A DNA stretch of 64,000 nt from positions 3,224,001-3,288,000 of the forward strand of contig NZ_CP092423.2 in NCBI RefSeq assembly GCF_022374895.2, given 5' to 3'. The DNA comes from Mycobacterium lentiflavum. GTDB lineage: Bacteria > Actinomycetota > Actinomycetes > Mycobacteriales > Mycobacteriaceae. Below the pieces are notes generated by a model that did not search any database, was not told where the DNA came from, and saw only the letters and a list, made by a program, of their open reading frames with translations. A program made the translations under genes and the position numbers. Positions 44,624-53,261 of the stretch are shown piece by piece (positions within the stretch are counted from its first letter, which is position 1; every line of letters starts with the position of its first letter).

Positions 44624-47311
44624 ATGGGCGCCCCTCATGCCGGCTACGCAGATAGAACCAATGGGTCGGATCTCGGCGACGATGCCCATCGAGTCTCTGC
44701 CCGATCGCTGCAGGACGTCGCGAGCGCGCCGCTGATCGACGTGATGCGCTCGTTGCGTACCTCGCAAGACGGACTCTCCGCCCTCGAGGCGGATGCCAGG
44801 CTGGCTACACTCGGCCCGAACTCGGTTCGGACACATCGGGTTAGCGCTCTAGCAGTGCTTGGCCGTCAGCTGAACAATGCGGTGTTGATGCTCTTAGCGG
44901 TTACCGCAATACTGTCCTTCTTTCTGGGCGACGGAACGCAAGCTACCATCATCGGCGCCATTTTGCTGATCAGCGTTGGCCTTTCGTTTTTCAACGAATA
45001 CCGCGCAGAACGGGCCGCGGCCGCTCTGCATGACCGGGTGCGTCATACGGCGGTGGTCCGTCGCGACGGCCAGTTCGCTCGCGTTGATGTCACCGCGCTG
45101 GTCCCCGGAGACGTGATCCGATTACAGCTCGGTGAGGTGGTACCGGCCGACGTGCGACTGATCACGGTGAACGGATTGGAGTGCAACGAAAGCATTCTCA
45201 CCGGCGAGTCGACCCCATCGGAGAAGTCGGCGGAACCCGCCGCGCCCGATGCAACCATTACCGACGCATCCAGTTTGGCGTTCATGGGCACAGTGGTCAG
45301 TGCGGGCGAAGCGGTTGGGGTGATCTATGCGACGGGTCCCACCGCAGAATTCGGCCGCATCGCTGTCGGGCTCGGCGAGCGCCAACCCGAGACCGACTTC
45401 CAGCGCGGACTGCGGCGCTTCTCCTATCTGCTTCTGAAAGTAGCCCTGACACTTACCGTCGTCATCATCGTCACCAATCTTCTACTGCAACGTCCGCTCA
45501 TCGATTCGGCGCTGTTCGGGTTGGCCATCGCCGTCGGCATCACGCCCCAACTGCTTCCCGCCGTTGTCAGTACAAGCCTGGCCTCGGGTTCACGACGGCT
45601 AGCTCGCCGCAAGGTACTGGTGAAGCGCCTTGTGTGCATCGAGGACCTTGGCGATATCGACATCTTGATGACCGACAAGACGGGCACGCTGACCGATGGT
45701 CGGCTCGAGTTGCTCGACACCGTCGACGTCGGTGGCGTGCACGCGGAGTCGGTGCTGGGTTCGGGATTGCTTGCCACCGATGTCGACCCCTCGGCAGGCG
45801 GGGTGAGCGCGAACGACCTCGACGCCGCGCTATGGCGCAACCAAGTTCCGGTTTCCGGGGTCACGCGCCTGGCGACGCTGCCCTTCGACCACACCCGTCG
45901 GGCCACCTCGGCGCTCATCGATAGTGCCGGCACTAGGCGCATCATCGTCAAGGGCGCACCCGAACAGGTGATGGCACGCTGCGAAGCCATTCCCGAGGCC
46001 GCCAATCGAACGTTGACGCGGTTGTTCGCCGACGGTCGTCGTGTCGTCGCGGTAGCCAGCAAGGCGGCGCCCGGCCAGGAGACGTTGCTGGCCGCCGACG
46101 AGGCGCGGCTGACGCTCGAGGGCTTCCTGGTCTTCGCGGACAATCCGAAAGCCGACGTGCACGATTCATTGGATCGGCTCACGGCCCTGGGCATCGAGGT
46201 CAAAGTGGCGACCGGCGACAATCCCCGAGTCGCCGAAAAAGTATGCACCGACGTCGGATTGACCTCAAAGGGCACCATCACCGGCGCCGAGTTGCAACAG
46301 CTCAATGACGAAGAACTCACCACGGCAGCCCGCGACCACACCATCTTCGCGCGCATATCGCCGGAGCAGAAAGCTCGCGTCATTTCCTCGTTGCGGCAAT
46401 CCCACCGCTCGGTCGGATTCCTCGGCGACGGGGTGAACGACGCGCTGGCCCTCCATTCGGCCGACGTCGGCATCTCGGTCGACACAGCCACCGATGTCGC
46501 CAAGGACGCCGCCGACGTCGTCCTTCTGGAGAAGGACCTCAGCGTATTGGCCGAAGGCGTCGCCGAAGGCCGGCGCATCTTCGCTAACACCATCAAATAC
46601 GTATTGATGGGCACTTCAAGCAATTTCGGCAATATGTTCAGTGCCGCAGCGGCGTCGGCGGTTCTTTCGTTCCTCCCGATGCTGCCCAGCCAAATCTTGC
46701 TCAACAACCTGCTCTACGACAGCTCGCAGCTCGCGATTCCCACCGACCGGGTGGACGACGAGCAGCTACAGGCACCCGCACACTGGAACATTGCATTCAT
46801 TCGCCGGTTCATGCTGTCGTTCGGCCCGATCAGTTCGTTGTTCGACTTCCTCACCTTCGGCCTGATGCTTGGTGTCCTGCACGCGGGGCCGATCGAGTTT
46901 CGCACCGGCTGGTTCGTCGAATCCCTTGCTACCCAGACGCTCATCATCTTCGCGATCCGAACCAAGCGGGTGCCGTTCCTACGCAGCAGACCGGGCGCAC
47001 TACTCACCGCAGCCACCCTGTCGATCGTCGCGCTCGGAGTGATCCTGACGGTGTCGCCACTCGCCGCCAACCTTGGATTCCGCCCGCTGCCGTGGCAGTT
47101 CTTCGCCGCGCTCGTCGGACTCACCCTCTGCTACATGGTCTTGGTGGAGATCACCAAGACATGGTTCTACTCGCAACCGATGCACGTCGCGGATCGACTG
47201 CGCCGGACCCGGGGACAGGTGCACCGCATTCACCGGCGAGCGTCCCGCTTCAGCCACTCCAGCCCGCTTCCAACACCCATCGCCTCAGCGGGGACTGCGA
47301 GTTTTCGTTAG
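44624..47311 (+). CDS. mgtA: MgtA-type magnesium-importing P-type ATPase (P3B)
   Basis: An 895-residue P-type ATPase. TGES loop (ILTGESTPSEK), TM4 ITPQLLP, phosphorylation motif DKTGTLT (D351), GDGVNDALAL hinge. The stretches ITPQLLPAVVSTSLASGSRR...VLVKRL and LYDSSQLAIPTDRVDDEQ/FGPISSLFDFLTFGLM are diagnostic of MgtA/MgtB Mg2+ importers rather than of the CtpF calcium type. Ten membrane helices expected. It likely imports Mg2+ or another divalent ion under hypoxia. Divergent from rip3, sharing DosR boxes. ATG start at 44624; alternatives were not evident. Confidence 0.9.
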   Translation: MGAPHAGYADRTNGSDLGDDAHRVSARSLQDVASAPLIDVMRSLRTSQDGLSALEADARLATLGPNSVRTHRVSALAVLGRQLNNAVLMLLAVTAILSFFLGDGTQATIIGAILLISVGLSFFNEYRAERAAAALHDRVRHTAVVRRDGQFARVDVTALVPGDVIRLQLGEVVPADVRLITVNGLECNESILTGESTPSEKSAEPAAPDATITDASSLAFMGTVVSAGEAVGVIYATGPTAEFGRIAVGLGERQPETDFQRGLRRFSYLLLKVALTLTVVIIVTNLLLQRPLIDSALFGLAIAVGITPQLLPAVVSTSLASGSRRLARRKVLVKRLVCIEDLGDIDILMTDKTGTLTDGRLELLDTVDVGGVHAESVLGSGLLATDVDPSAGGVSANDLDAALWRNQVPVSGVTRLATLPFDHTRRATSALIDSAGTRRIIVKGAPEQVMARCEAIPEAANRTLTRLFADGRRVVAVASKAAPGQETLLAADEARLTLEGFLVFADNPKADVHDSLDRLTALGIEVKVATGDNPRVAEKVCTDVGLTSKGTITGAELQQLNDEELTTAARDHTIFARISPEQKARVISSLRQSHRSVGFLGDGVNDALALHSADVGISVDTATDVAKDAADVVLLEKDLSVLAEGVAEGRRIFANTIKYVLMGTSSNFGNMFSAAAASAVLSFLPMLPSQILLNNLLYDSSQLAIPTDRVDDEQLQAPAHWNIAFIRRFMLSFGPISSLFDFLTFGLMLGVLHAGPIEFRTGWFVESLATQTLIIFAIRTKRVPFLRSRPGALLTAATLSIVALGVILTVSPLAANLGFRPLPWQFFAALVGLTLCYMVLVEITKTWFYSQPMHVADRLRRTRGQVHRIHRRASRFSHSSPLPTPIASAGTASFR

Positions 47312-47325
47312 CCAGAACGTGACGT

Positions 47326-47345
47326 ATTGGGACTTTCGCCCCTAC
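47326..47345 (+). promoter_or_regulatory. DosR-box-like site upstream of DUF302 gene
   Basis: ATTGGGACTTTCGCCCCTAC, 12 of 14 core matches, about 35 bases before ATG 47380. Confidence 0.8.
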
Positions 47346-47379
47346 CACAGCCGAGGTGCAAGACGATCGGATTACTGCT

Positions 47380-47787
47380 ATGAGCGCGGCGCTATCGACC
47401 CACTTAACAACCGACTTTGAACGCGCGGTCAAATGCACCCGAGAAGCCCTTGCGCAACACGGGTTTGGCGTGCTAACCGAAATCGACATCAAAGCGACGC
47501 TGAAGACGAAGCTCGGTGTGGATATGGAGGACTATTTGATACTTGGTGCGTGCAACCCGGCGTTGGCGTACCAGGCGATCAATATCGATCGAGAGATTGG
47601 ATTGCTGCTCCCCTGCAATATCTTGCTGCGCACCGATCCGAGCGATCCTGGCACGACAATCGTCGAGGCGATGGATCCGAGCCTATTGGTGGAGGTAACC
47701 GGTGAGCCGGGGGTGATCGCGATCGCCGATGAGGTCACCGCCAAGCTCACCGCCGCGATCGCGTCGCTCAACGCTAGTTGCGGTTGA
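47380..47787 (+). CDS. DUF302 domain protein
   Basis: A 135-residue small protein of the DUF302 family: TTDFERAVKCTREALAQHGFGVLTEIDIKATLKTKLG, then YLILGACNPALAYQAINIDREIGLLLPCNILL and a C-terminal regulatory-like helix. Function unknown; similar proteins accompany heat-shock or metal and oxygen stress genes. A cysteine pair (GACNP, LPCN) may matter for metal or redox. ATG 47380 is favoured by DosR-box distance (box centre about 44 bases upstream); GTG 47356 is possible. Overlaps the convergent short frame by 14 bases. Confidence 0.8.
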   Translation: MSAALSTHLTTDFERAVKCTREALAQHGFGVLTEIDIKATLKTKLGVDMEDYLILGACNPALAYQAINIDREIGLLLPCNILLRTDPSDPGTTIVEAMDPSLLVEVTGEPGVIAIADEVTAKLTAAIASLNASCG

Positions 47788-47950
47788 TTTCACCCACTGC
47801 CATATCGATCACTCGCCCAACGGCGCGTGCGACCTCCGGAGTCAAACCGATGCCATTGTCGGTGTCCGCTACTTCGATGGTGAACACCCCAAGCATGTCG
47901 GGTACCGGTCTGCCAAGCGCTTGATCACTCAATGTGAGTAAAGCTTCCAT
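47774..47950 (-). CDS. Small hypothetical protein (58 aa)
   Basis: A 58-residue frame starting at ATG 47950, preceded by CAGGGGAC. It reads MEALLTLSDQALGRPVPDML...VARAVGRVIDMAVGEINRN and could form a small helical, acidic protein. It follows the Acg-like gene (47986) by 35 bases on the same strand, so it may be co-transcribed. No homologue is recognised. Kept because of codon pattern and ribosome site, but it may be chance. Confidence 0.45.
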   Translation of the reverse strand: MEALLTLSDQALGRPVPDMLGVFTIEVADTDNGIGLTPEVARAVGRVIDMAVGEINRN

Positions 47951-47985
47951 GTCCCCTGCACACCAAAGCTTTTCGGGTTTGGCGC

Positions 47986-48981
47986 CTACTCGCCGACATC
48001 TGCAAGGTTCGACATCCACCCGACGAAATCGTCGAGTTCGCGCCGCGGTGTCGATGGCAACGGATCCGCATTGATCGGCGCCCAACCCACTCGCAGCAGC
48101 ATCTGCGGATAACTGGCGCTCCCGAAAATCACGGAGCGCACCGCCTCGCGTGTTTCCGGGATCTCGAGGGGCTCGGTGACCGGGCAACTGGCCAAGCCCG
48201 TCGACGTAGCGGTGAGCAGAACACTACTGGTGGCCTCGCCGGCGCGCAGCTGCGCCAACCGGTCGTCAGCACGCGTTCCGAGCGCGAGAACCACTGCGTT
48301 GTCTTCGGCGGATGACGAGCCGGGCGGCTCGGCGAGTACCGGACCGGCGAAGTACCGGCCAGGAATGGCGGCATCACGATCGGACTTTGGCGTGTTGCGA
48401 GCCGGAACGCCGGCTAGCGAGCCGTAGCGGCCGCTCCACTCCGTCAGCTCAGCAAGATAGTCATGGTTCATGTGATCCCACACGGACTGCGCCACGATCT
48501 TATGCAGCTTGTCGGTGTCTTCGACCTGGCAAAGTGTCACACCATGGCGCGCCGATCGCGCCGCCATCAGCGCTATGTCGCCGACGGGTACCTGCCAGGA
48601 GCTATAGCGTCGGCGGTCGGTTCGCCGCCGTGGTATCGCGGCGGCGAGCGCAATGTCTGAGGCGTCGGACTTATGCTGTGAAAGCTCAATTGCGGCAAGG
48701 TGATTCGGATCCGCTGGGTTGGGCAAGCGGGACACTTTGGCGTGCCATCCGACCGCTGCGAATGCGACGACGCAGTGATTCAGCGCCGCGCCACAACTCA
48801 AGATCAAGTCCCGCCCGTCCGGATCGGTGTTGGGTAGTTGTCGGGTTGCGTCGGAGTAGAGATGCAGGCTCTGCTCGCCGACCAGCCATCGCCAAGGTTG
48901 GGTGTTGTGGACGGAGGGGGCTCGAGATGCCAGAGCCAGGACGGTGCGGATCGTGCCCGCATCGGGAAAGCGCGCGTTCAT
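47986..48981 (-). CDS. Acg-family putative nitroreductase (Rv3131-like)
   Basis: A 331-residue protein of the Acg family, third in this window. MNARFPDAGTIRTVLALA, RAPSVHNTQPWRWLVGEQ, AAAIPRRRTDRRRYS, GRYGSLAGVPARN and LLRVGWAPINADPLPSTPRRE follow M. tuberculosis Rv3131 almost along its whole length. Rv3131 is DosR-induced and lies beside dosRS and tgs1 in that species. ATG 48981; a DosR-like box lies about 85 bases upstream. Confidence 0.92.
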   Translation of the reverse strand: MNARFPDAGTIRTVLALASRAPSVHNTQPWRWLVGEQSLHLYSDATRQLPNTDPDGRDLILSCGAALNHCVVAFAAVGWHAKVSRLPNPADPNHLAAIELSQHKSDASDIALAAAIPRRRTDRRRYSSWQVPVGDIALMAARSARHGVTLCQVEDTDKLHKIVAQSVWDHMNHDYLAELTEWSGRYGSLAGVPARNTPKSDRDAAIPGRYFAGPVLAEPPGSSSAEDNAVVLALGTRADDRLAQLRAGEATSSVLLTATSTGLASCPVTEPLEIPETREAVRSVIFGSASYPQMLLRVGWAPINADPLPSTPRRELDDFVGWMSNLADVGE

Positions 48982-49065
48982 CGCAGTTCGCCCCTTTCTA
49001 GAAATTCTGATGTCGACGATTCCGGGTTTGCCGCCGCCGGACGAGGGGATGACGACCTTAACTCC

Positions 49066-49085
49066 GAGGGACTTTGGGCCGCGTC
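49066..49085 (-). promoter_or_regulatory. DosR-box-like site upstream of Rv3131-like gene
   Basis: Plus strand CGAGGGACTTTGGGCCGCGT, 11 of 14 core matches, about 85 bases before ATG 48981. Confidence 0.65.
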
Positions 49086-49120
49086 CCGGTGCGAAAGACA
49101 CGCTGTCCGGGGCGCAGGCG

Positions 49121-49372
49121 TTAGGCAGCCGAGGCAAGAGTCACTTCAACGGATAGCAGGTTGCCTACGGCGTAAGCCGCCGACCAGTCGCCGACGCACG
49201 CCGCTCGCGCGAGGTCCTCAACCAGCGGGCTGTAGGCACCCAGCTCCCGCAGCCACGTCGTGACGATGGCGGCGATCTCGTCGCCGTGCACATGAACTGT
49301 GCGGCCACCGTGCAGGCGATCGGTAACGCAATACATCCGCTCAACATGCGTTGTGTGCTTTGCGAGCCTCAT
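49121..49372 (-). CDS. Rv2628-like latency-associated protein
   Basis: An 83-residue protein of unknown function. It aligns with the C-terminal part of Rv2628: MYCVTDRLHGGRTVHVHGDE against IYQVTDRSHDGRTARVPGDE, WLRELGAYSPL against WLSELGTQSPL, and GDWSAAYAVGNLLSVE against GDWPAAYAIGEHLSVE. Start ATG 49372 with GAGGAGG just upstream; the N-terminal 35 residues annotated for Rv2628 have no counterpart, which suggests the M. tuberculosis start may be too far upstream. Rv2628 is a known DosR-regulated antigen. A strong DosR-like box is at 49495. Confidence 0.85.
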   Translation of the reverse strand: MRLAKHTTHVERMYCVTDRLHGGRTVHVHGDEIAAIVTTWLRELGAYSPLVEDLARAACVGDWSAAYAVGNLLSVEVTLASAA

Positions 49373-49494
49373 CGCAGCCTCCTCGACCGGCCTTGACATC
49401 AATCCGACCAGTTGGCCGATTCGGCCGATAGAGGCGAACGAATCCGGCGAGGGGTGCTTCGGTCGTCTCGCCGCCTACGCCGAAGTCCCGGCCT

Positions 49495-49514
49495 CGGGGG
49501 CCTTTGGTCCCCGT
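49495..49514 (-). promoter_or_regulatory. DosR-box-like site
   Basis: Plus strand CGGGGGCCTTTGGTCCCCGT, 12 of 14 core matches and a near-perfect palindrome, about 125 bases before the Rv2628-like gene. A weaker one (8 of 14) may follow at 49518-49537. Box-to-gene distance is longer than usual. Confidence 0.65.
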
Positions 49515-49593
49515 ACCCGGGGGCCCACGGCCCTTCGACGACCGCAGTCACCGGCCCGGTTTCCGGCAGAGCGAAGCCGCGATATGCCATGGA

Positions 49594-51948
49594 TCACCTT
49601 GCTGGACAGGGCTTTTCGTGGCGATTGGTCTTATCCTCTGCGGCTAGAACGAAGTAGTTTTCTTCTTCTTGCACGAAGTGCAGCCGCAGAAGCGTGTACA
49701 GACCGTAGAGGCACGCGAGCAAGTCATCGACTTGGTCCGGCTGAATCCGCCCCTGCGCTTGCGCGATGGCCAGGTGCGTTCCGATGCGGTCGGAAAGCCT
49801 CCGGATCTCGGCATGCGTCCGGCTCATTGTCGGGGTGGCTTCGCTGCCCAAGGGCTTGGCCAGCGCCGGGTAGAGCTGGGTTTCCTCGGCTAGTTCATGG
49901 GGCAGCACCCGATCAATTAGTACGGCGTGGGCCGCCGCAAGCGATTCCAACGCCACGGCGTCGGGGCCCGCAACAAGCCGATCCGCGCTGTCGCGCAGCA
50001 GCCCGATGGCGTCGCGGAGTTCGTCGTGTTCGGCGGAGAAGCGTTGCAGCAGCTCTTCGGTGCCGGTGGCCAACGGCAGCTCCGTAGCCGGGTTGCCTCG
50101 CAGAGCCCGCAACGCGTTGATGATCACTGCGACATCAATGCCTTCCTGCAGGAGGGCTCCCGCCGCCGGCGGGAGCCAACCCAGGGCGGCAATCCCCATG
50201 GCGAGCACCGACAAAGTCATACCGATGACCGCACTTTGCACCGCGATCCGGCGAGACCACCGGGCGGTGTCCATCGCATCGGCGAGGCGATCGATGCGAT
50301 CGGTGGTCAACACCACGTCGGCGGCTTCGGAGGAGGCAGTGGCGCCGCGGGCGCCCATTGCCACACCGACGGTGGCCGCGGCCAACGCGGGAGCGTCATT
50401 TACTCCGTCACCGACCATCACCGTGGGTGCCCGTTCACTTTCGGCGCGCACCGCGGCGTACTTGTCGGCGGGTGCCTGTTCGGCAAAGACCTCGTCCAGC
50501 CCCAAGACAGCAGCGATGTCGCGGGTGGGCTCGAATCGGTCGCCGGTCAACATGATCAACCGATTCAGTCCTGCCTCCCGCAGTCGCCGTACGGTGCGTG
50601 GCGCCTCTCGGCGCAGCGGATCTCGCAAGAACACCGCACCCACCGCCCGATTCTCGATGCAGACCCACGCGATGGCTGAGCTGTCGAGGCGAGCACGATT
50701 GAGCACCGTTCGTGTCCAGGGGGCGGTCATCGCGTCCGCGGGCAGTTGGCCGACGGAAACTCGACATCCGTCGACGGTCGCGGTAACTCCGCTGCCCGGC
50801 TGCTCCAGCACATCGGCGGGCAGTGACAGCCGCAGGCCGCGGCTGAGCGCTTCGGTGACGATGGCCTCAGCCATTACGTGCGGAGAGAGCTGGTCGACCG
50901 AAGCGGCCAGTCGCAGCAGCGATGTCGCGTCGCAACCAGGAGCGGCTACCACGTCGACCACCGTGGGCCGTCCCACCGTCAGGGTGCCGGTCTTGTCCAT
51001 CACCAACGTTTTCGCACGGCCGAGGTTTTCCAGGACCCCGCCGCCGCGGATGACCACGCCGTCGCGAGATGCCCGGGACAACCCCGAAACAATTGCGACC
51101 GGAGCTGCCAGCAACAACGGACATGGGGTCGCCACCACCAGCACCGCCACGGCGCGCACCGCCGACCCACTCGCTAGCCACGCCGCGGCAGCGAGTATCA
51201 ACGCCGCAGGAAGAAACCATGTCGCGAAACGGTCCGCCAACCGCACAACCGGCGCGGTGTCCGCGCCTGCCTGCTGCGCCAATCGCACAATGCCCGCATA
51301 CGTGCTCTGGTCAGCCGTTGCGGTCGCAGCCAGTTCGAAAGGGCTGCCTGCGTTGATCACGCCGCTGCGGACGGGCTCGCCGATGCCGCGTTCGACGTGC
51401 ATCGATTCGCCCGTCAGGGCCGACTCGTCGAGCACCGCTACTGCGTCGGCGATCCGCCCGTCCACCGGCACCACCTCACCGGGGCCGACGATCAGCGTGT
51501 CGCCGACACTCACGTCCGCCAAAGGTATGGTCGTGACTTGCGTGCCTGTCCGTCGCCGCGCGAATCGTGGGGCGCGCTCGAGCAGGGCGCGCAAATCGTG
51601 TGCCGCGCGACGTTCGGCCGCCGAATCCAGCGCACGGCCACTGGCCAGCATCACTGCAATCAGCGCGCCGGCCAGATACTCGCCGACCAACAGACTGCCG
51701 ACCAGCGACAACACCGCGATAATGTCAACGCCGCCGCGCTTGCGCCGCAACCCTGACACCACCCACACCGATGCCGGCGCGATCGCGACTGCGGTACCGG
51801 CCATCCAGCAGCCGTCGGCCACCTGCCGCCAACTGGCCAGCCAGGCGACGCCACCGGCCGCCAAGGCGGCGAACGTGAATACCGCCAAGATTGGTTCGAC
51901 CAACGAGCGCGCCGCAGGGATAAAGCGGCCAGCTGAATCGCTGCCCAT
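49594..51948 (-). CDS. P1B-type metal ATPase fused to a C-terminal hemerythrin domain (P1B-5 type)
   Basis: A 784-residue heavy-metal P-type ATPase: actuator TGES (LDESALTGESMHVE), TM metal motif ATPCPLLLAAPV, DKTGTLTVGRPT, VGDGVNDAPALAAATVG. The usual SxHP of P1B pumps is SPHVMAEAIV here. There is no N-terminal CxxC metal domain. A hemerythrin HHE domain (about 635-775) follows, with HDELRDAI, HAVLIDRVLPHELAEETQLYP, HAEIRRLS and HFVQEEENYF, that is all diiron ligands. TPCP plus hemerythrin defines subgroup P1B-5, whose metal is thought to be Ni/Co/Fe. O2, NO or iron could regulate the pump. ATG 51948; DosR-like box 87 bases upstream. Confidence 0.9.
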   Translation of the reverse strand: MGSDSAGRFIPAARSLVEPILAVFTFAALAAGGVAWLASWRQVADGCWMAGTAVAIAPASVWVVSGLRRKRGGVDIIAVLSLVGSLLVGEYLAGALIAVMLASGRALDSAAERRAAHDLRALLERAPRFARRRTGTQVTTIPLADVSVGDTLIVGPGEVVPVDGRIADAVAVLDESALTGESMHVERGIGEPVRSGVINAGSPFELAATATADQSTYAGIVRLAQQAGADTAPVVRLADRFATWFLPAALILAAAAWLASGSAVRAVAVLVVATPCPLLLAAPVAIVSGLSRASRDGVVIRGGGVLENLGRAKTLVMDKTGTLTVGRPTVVDVVAAPGCDATSLLRLAASVDQLSPHVMAEAIVTEALSRGLRLSLPADVLEQPGSGVTATVDGCRVSVGQLPADAMTAPWTRTVLNRARLDSSAIAWVCIENRAVGAVFLRDPLRREAPRTVRRLREAGLNRLIMLTGDRFEPTRDIAAVLGLDEVFAEQAPADKYAAVRAESERAPTVMVGDGVNDAPALAAATVGVAMGARGATASSEAADVVLTTDRIDRLADAMDTARWSRRIAVQSAVIGMTLSVLAMGIAALGWLPPAAGALLQEGIDVAVIINALRALRGNPATELPLATGTEELLQRFSAEHDELRDAIGLLRDSADRLVAGPDAVALESLAAAHAVLIDRVLPHELAEETQLYPALAKPLGSEATPTMSRTHAEIRRLSDRIGTHLAIAQAQGRIQPDQVDDLLACLYGLYTLLRLHFVQEEENYFVLAAEDKTNRHEKPCPAR

Positions 51949-52034
51949 GACAGATCCCTTCGGCAACAGCTGCTTTCGTGATCAAAGTCGAACAGTCACC
52001 GAGTTTCCTGGCAAGTGCCGTACTACCCGTAAGT

Positions 52035-52054
52035 CGCGGGTCTTTGGACCGTAG
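52035..52054 (-). promoter_or_regulatory. DosR-box-like site upstream of the ATPase-hemerythrin gene
   Basis: Plus strand CGCGGGTCTTTGGACCGTAG, 10 of 14 core matches, about 87 bases before ATG 51948. It is the rightmost DosR-like site found. Confidence 0.5.
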
Positions 52055-52061
52055 CGGCGGG

Positions 52062-53240
52062 TTACTCGCGTTTGTCGCTCGTCGCTGTGCTAGCTGCGCC
52101 CGTAGCTCGCTGTCCGCGGGCCGCCAATGCGCCGGCGATCGAGGCGGCCGCAACCGTCAGCAAGGCGCCGAGCATCAGCGCCGAGCCCTCGCCCGGCGCG
52201 AGCAGGTTTTCCTCGTTTCCGATCGTGGCTGCCGCGACCGGCACGCCGAGCTGGGCGGCCGAGAGCACGGCCAGGGATACCGGCTGACCGAGCAGCCTGC
52301 CCACGCAGTGCGCCAACACAGCGCCGAGCCCAAGCGCGACGCCCAGCACAATCAACTTCGGGTGCGCGCCCAACTCGCGCACGTGCAGCGAGGCGCCCAG
52401 CCAGATGAAGAACAACGGACCGAAAAATCCCTCGGTGATCCCGAAAAGCTGGCGCGCAAGCCGTCGCGGCTCGCCCACCGACGCGATCACCAAACCCAGT
52501 GCGAAGCCGGCCAACATGATCGACACGTGGGTGCTCAGCGCGAGTGCCGCTAGTGCGAACAACACCAGTAGATTCGTGCGCAACTCCAGCGCGAATTTAT
52601 GCTCCTCGGAAAATCTGTGCGCGCGTTGACGCCAGCCCCGACGATCGACCGCGAGTAGAACCAGGTATGCCAGTCCCGCGCACGCCGCGACCGCCAGCGC
52701 ACCCAGGGCCGCCGTCGGCGCCCTGTTCAGGTCGATCACCAAGGGCAGCAACACGATACATGCCGTATCGGCGATAGCGATCTGCGCCGTGAGCGAGAGC
52801 ACGGCCGGCCCCTGCAGGCGCAACGAGCCGATCACAGGCAGTGCCAGCGCCGCCGACGACGACGTCATCAGCACCGCGTACAGTGCCGCGTGGCCGGTAG
52901 CGAAATACGACGCCAACACCACGCCGAGCATCGTTGCGACAACGCCGCACAGCACCGCTCGCGCCAGCGCCCGCGGCAGCGCCCCGCGCACCTCAGGATT
53001 TCGCACCGGCACATGCGTGCCCGCGACAAACATCACCAGCGCGAAGCCGATGTTCGCGAATAATTGAAACGTCGGGTTCGATTCGTCGAGCACACCGAAA
53101 CCCGTCTTGCCGAGCACGAGTCCCGCGAGCAGCTCGCCGACGATCAGCGGAATCCGCAGGCGCGGCAGCGAAGCCACCAGCGGGCCGGCGAAACCTACCG
53201 CGGCCAGCAGCGCCAGCGTGTCGAAGCCGAAGCCCGACAT
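52062..53240 (-). CDS. CPA2-family cation/proton antiporter (KefB-like)
   Basis: A 392-residue membrane protein with about 12 helices and the Na+/H+ exchanger fold: RIPLIVGELLAGLVLG at the first helices, and AGFALGLVIA and FFIWLGASLHV later. No C-terminal TrkA-N domain is present, so it resembles the transmembrane half of Kef/NhaS-type exchangers. It starts 21 bases after the hotdog gene on the same strand and may be co-transcribed with acyl-CoA dehydrogenase-hotdog. Ion specificity (Na+ or K+) unknown. Confidence 0.85.
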   Translation of the reverse strand: MSGFGFDTLALLAAVGFAGPLVASLPRLRIPLIVGELLAGLVLGKTGFGVLDESNPTFQLFANIGFALVMFVAGTHVPVRNPEVRGALPRALARAVLCGVVATMLGVVLASYFATGHAALYAVLMTSSSAALALPVIGSLRLQGPAVLSLTAQIAIADTACIVLLPLVIDLNRAPTAALGALAVAACAGLAYLVLLAVDRRGWRQRAHRFSEEHKFALELRTNLLVLFALAALALSTHVSIMLAGFALGLVIASVGEPRRLARQLFGITEGFFGPLFFIWLGASLHVRELGAHPKLIVLGVALGLGAVLAHCVGRLLGQPVSLAVLSAAQLGVPVAAATIGNEENLLAPGEGSALMLGALLTVAAASIAGALAARGQRATGAASTATSDKRE

Positions 53241-53261
53241 CTCAACAGCCCTGCGGCGCGG

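Noticed and set aside
45424..46707. 427-codon minus-strand frame inside mgtA
   Set aside because: Ser/Thr/Arg-rich antisense product without any domain; mgtA motifs lie on the other strand.
44624..47311. Assignment of the ATPase as CtpF (Rv1997), the usual DosR-regulated pump
   Set aside because: The segments ITPQLLPAVVSTSLASGSRR and LYDSSQLAIPTDRVDDEQ are those of MgtA-type Mg2+ importers, not of the calcium-ATPase-like CtpF.
50006..52054. 682-codon plus-strand frame opposite the ATPase-hemerythrin gene
   Set aside because: Low-complexity Ser/Arg/Thr product; the P-type ATPase on the minus strand has all motifs.
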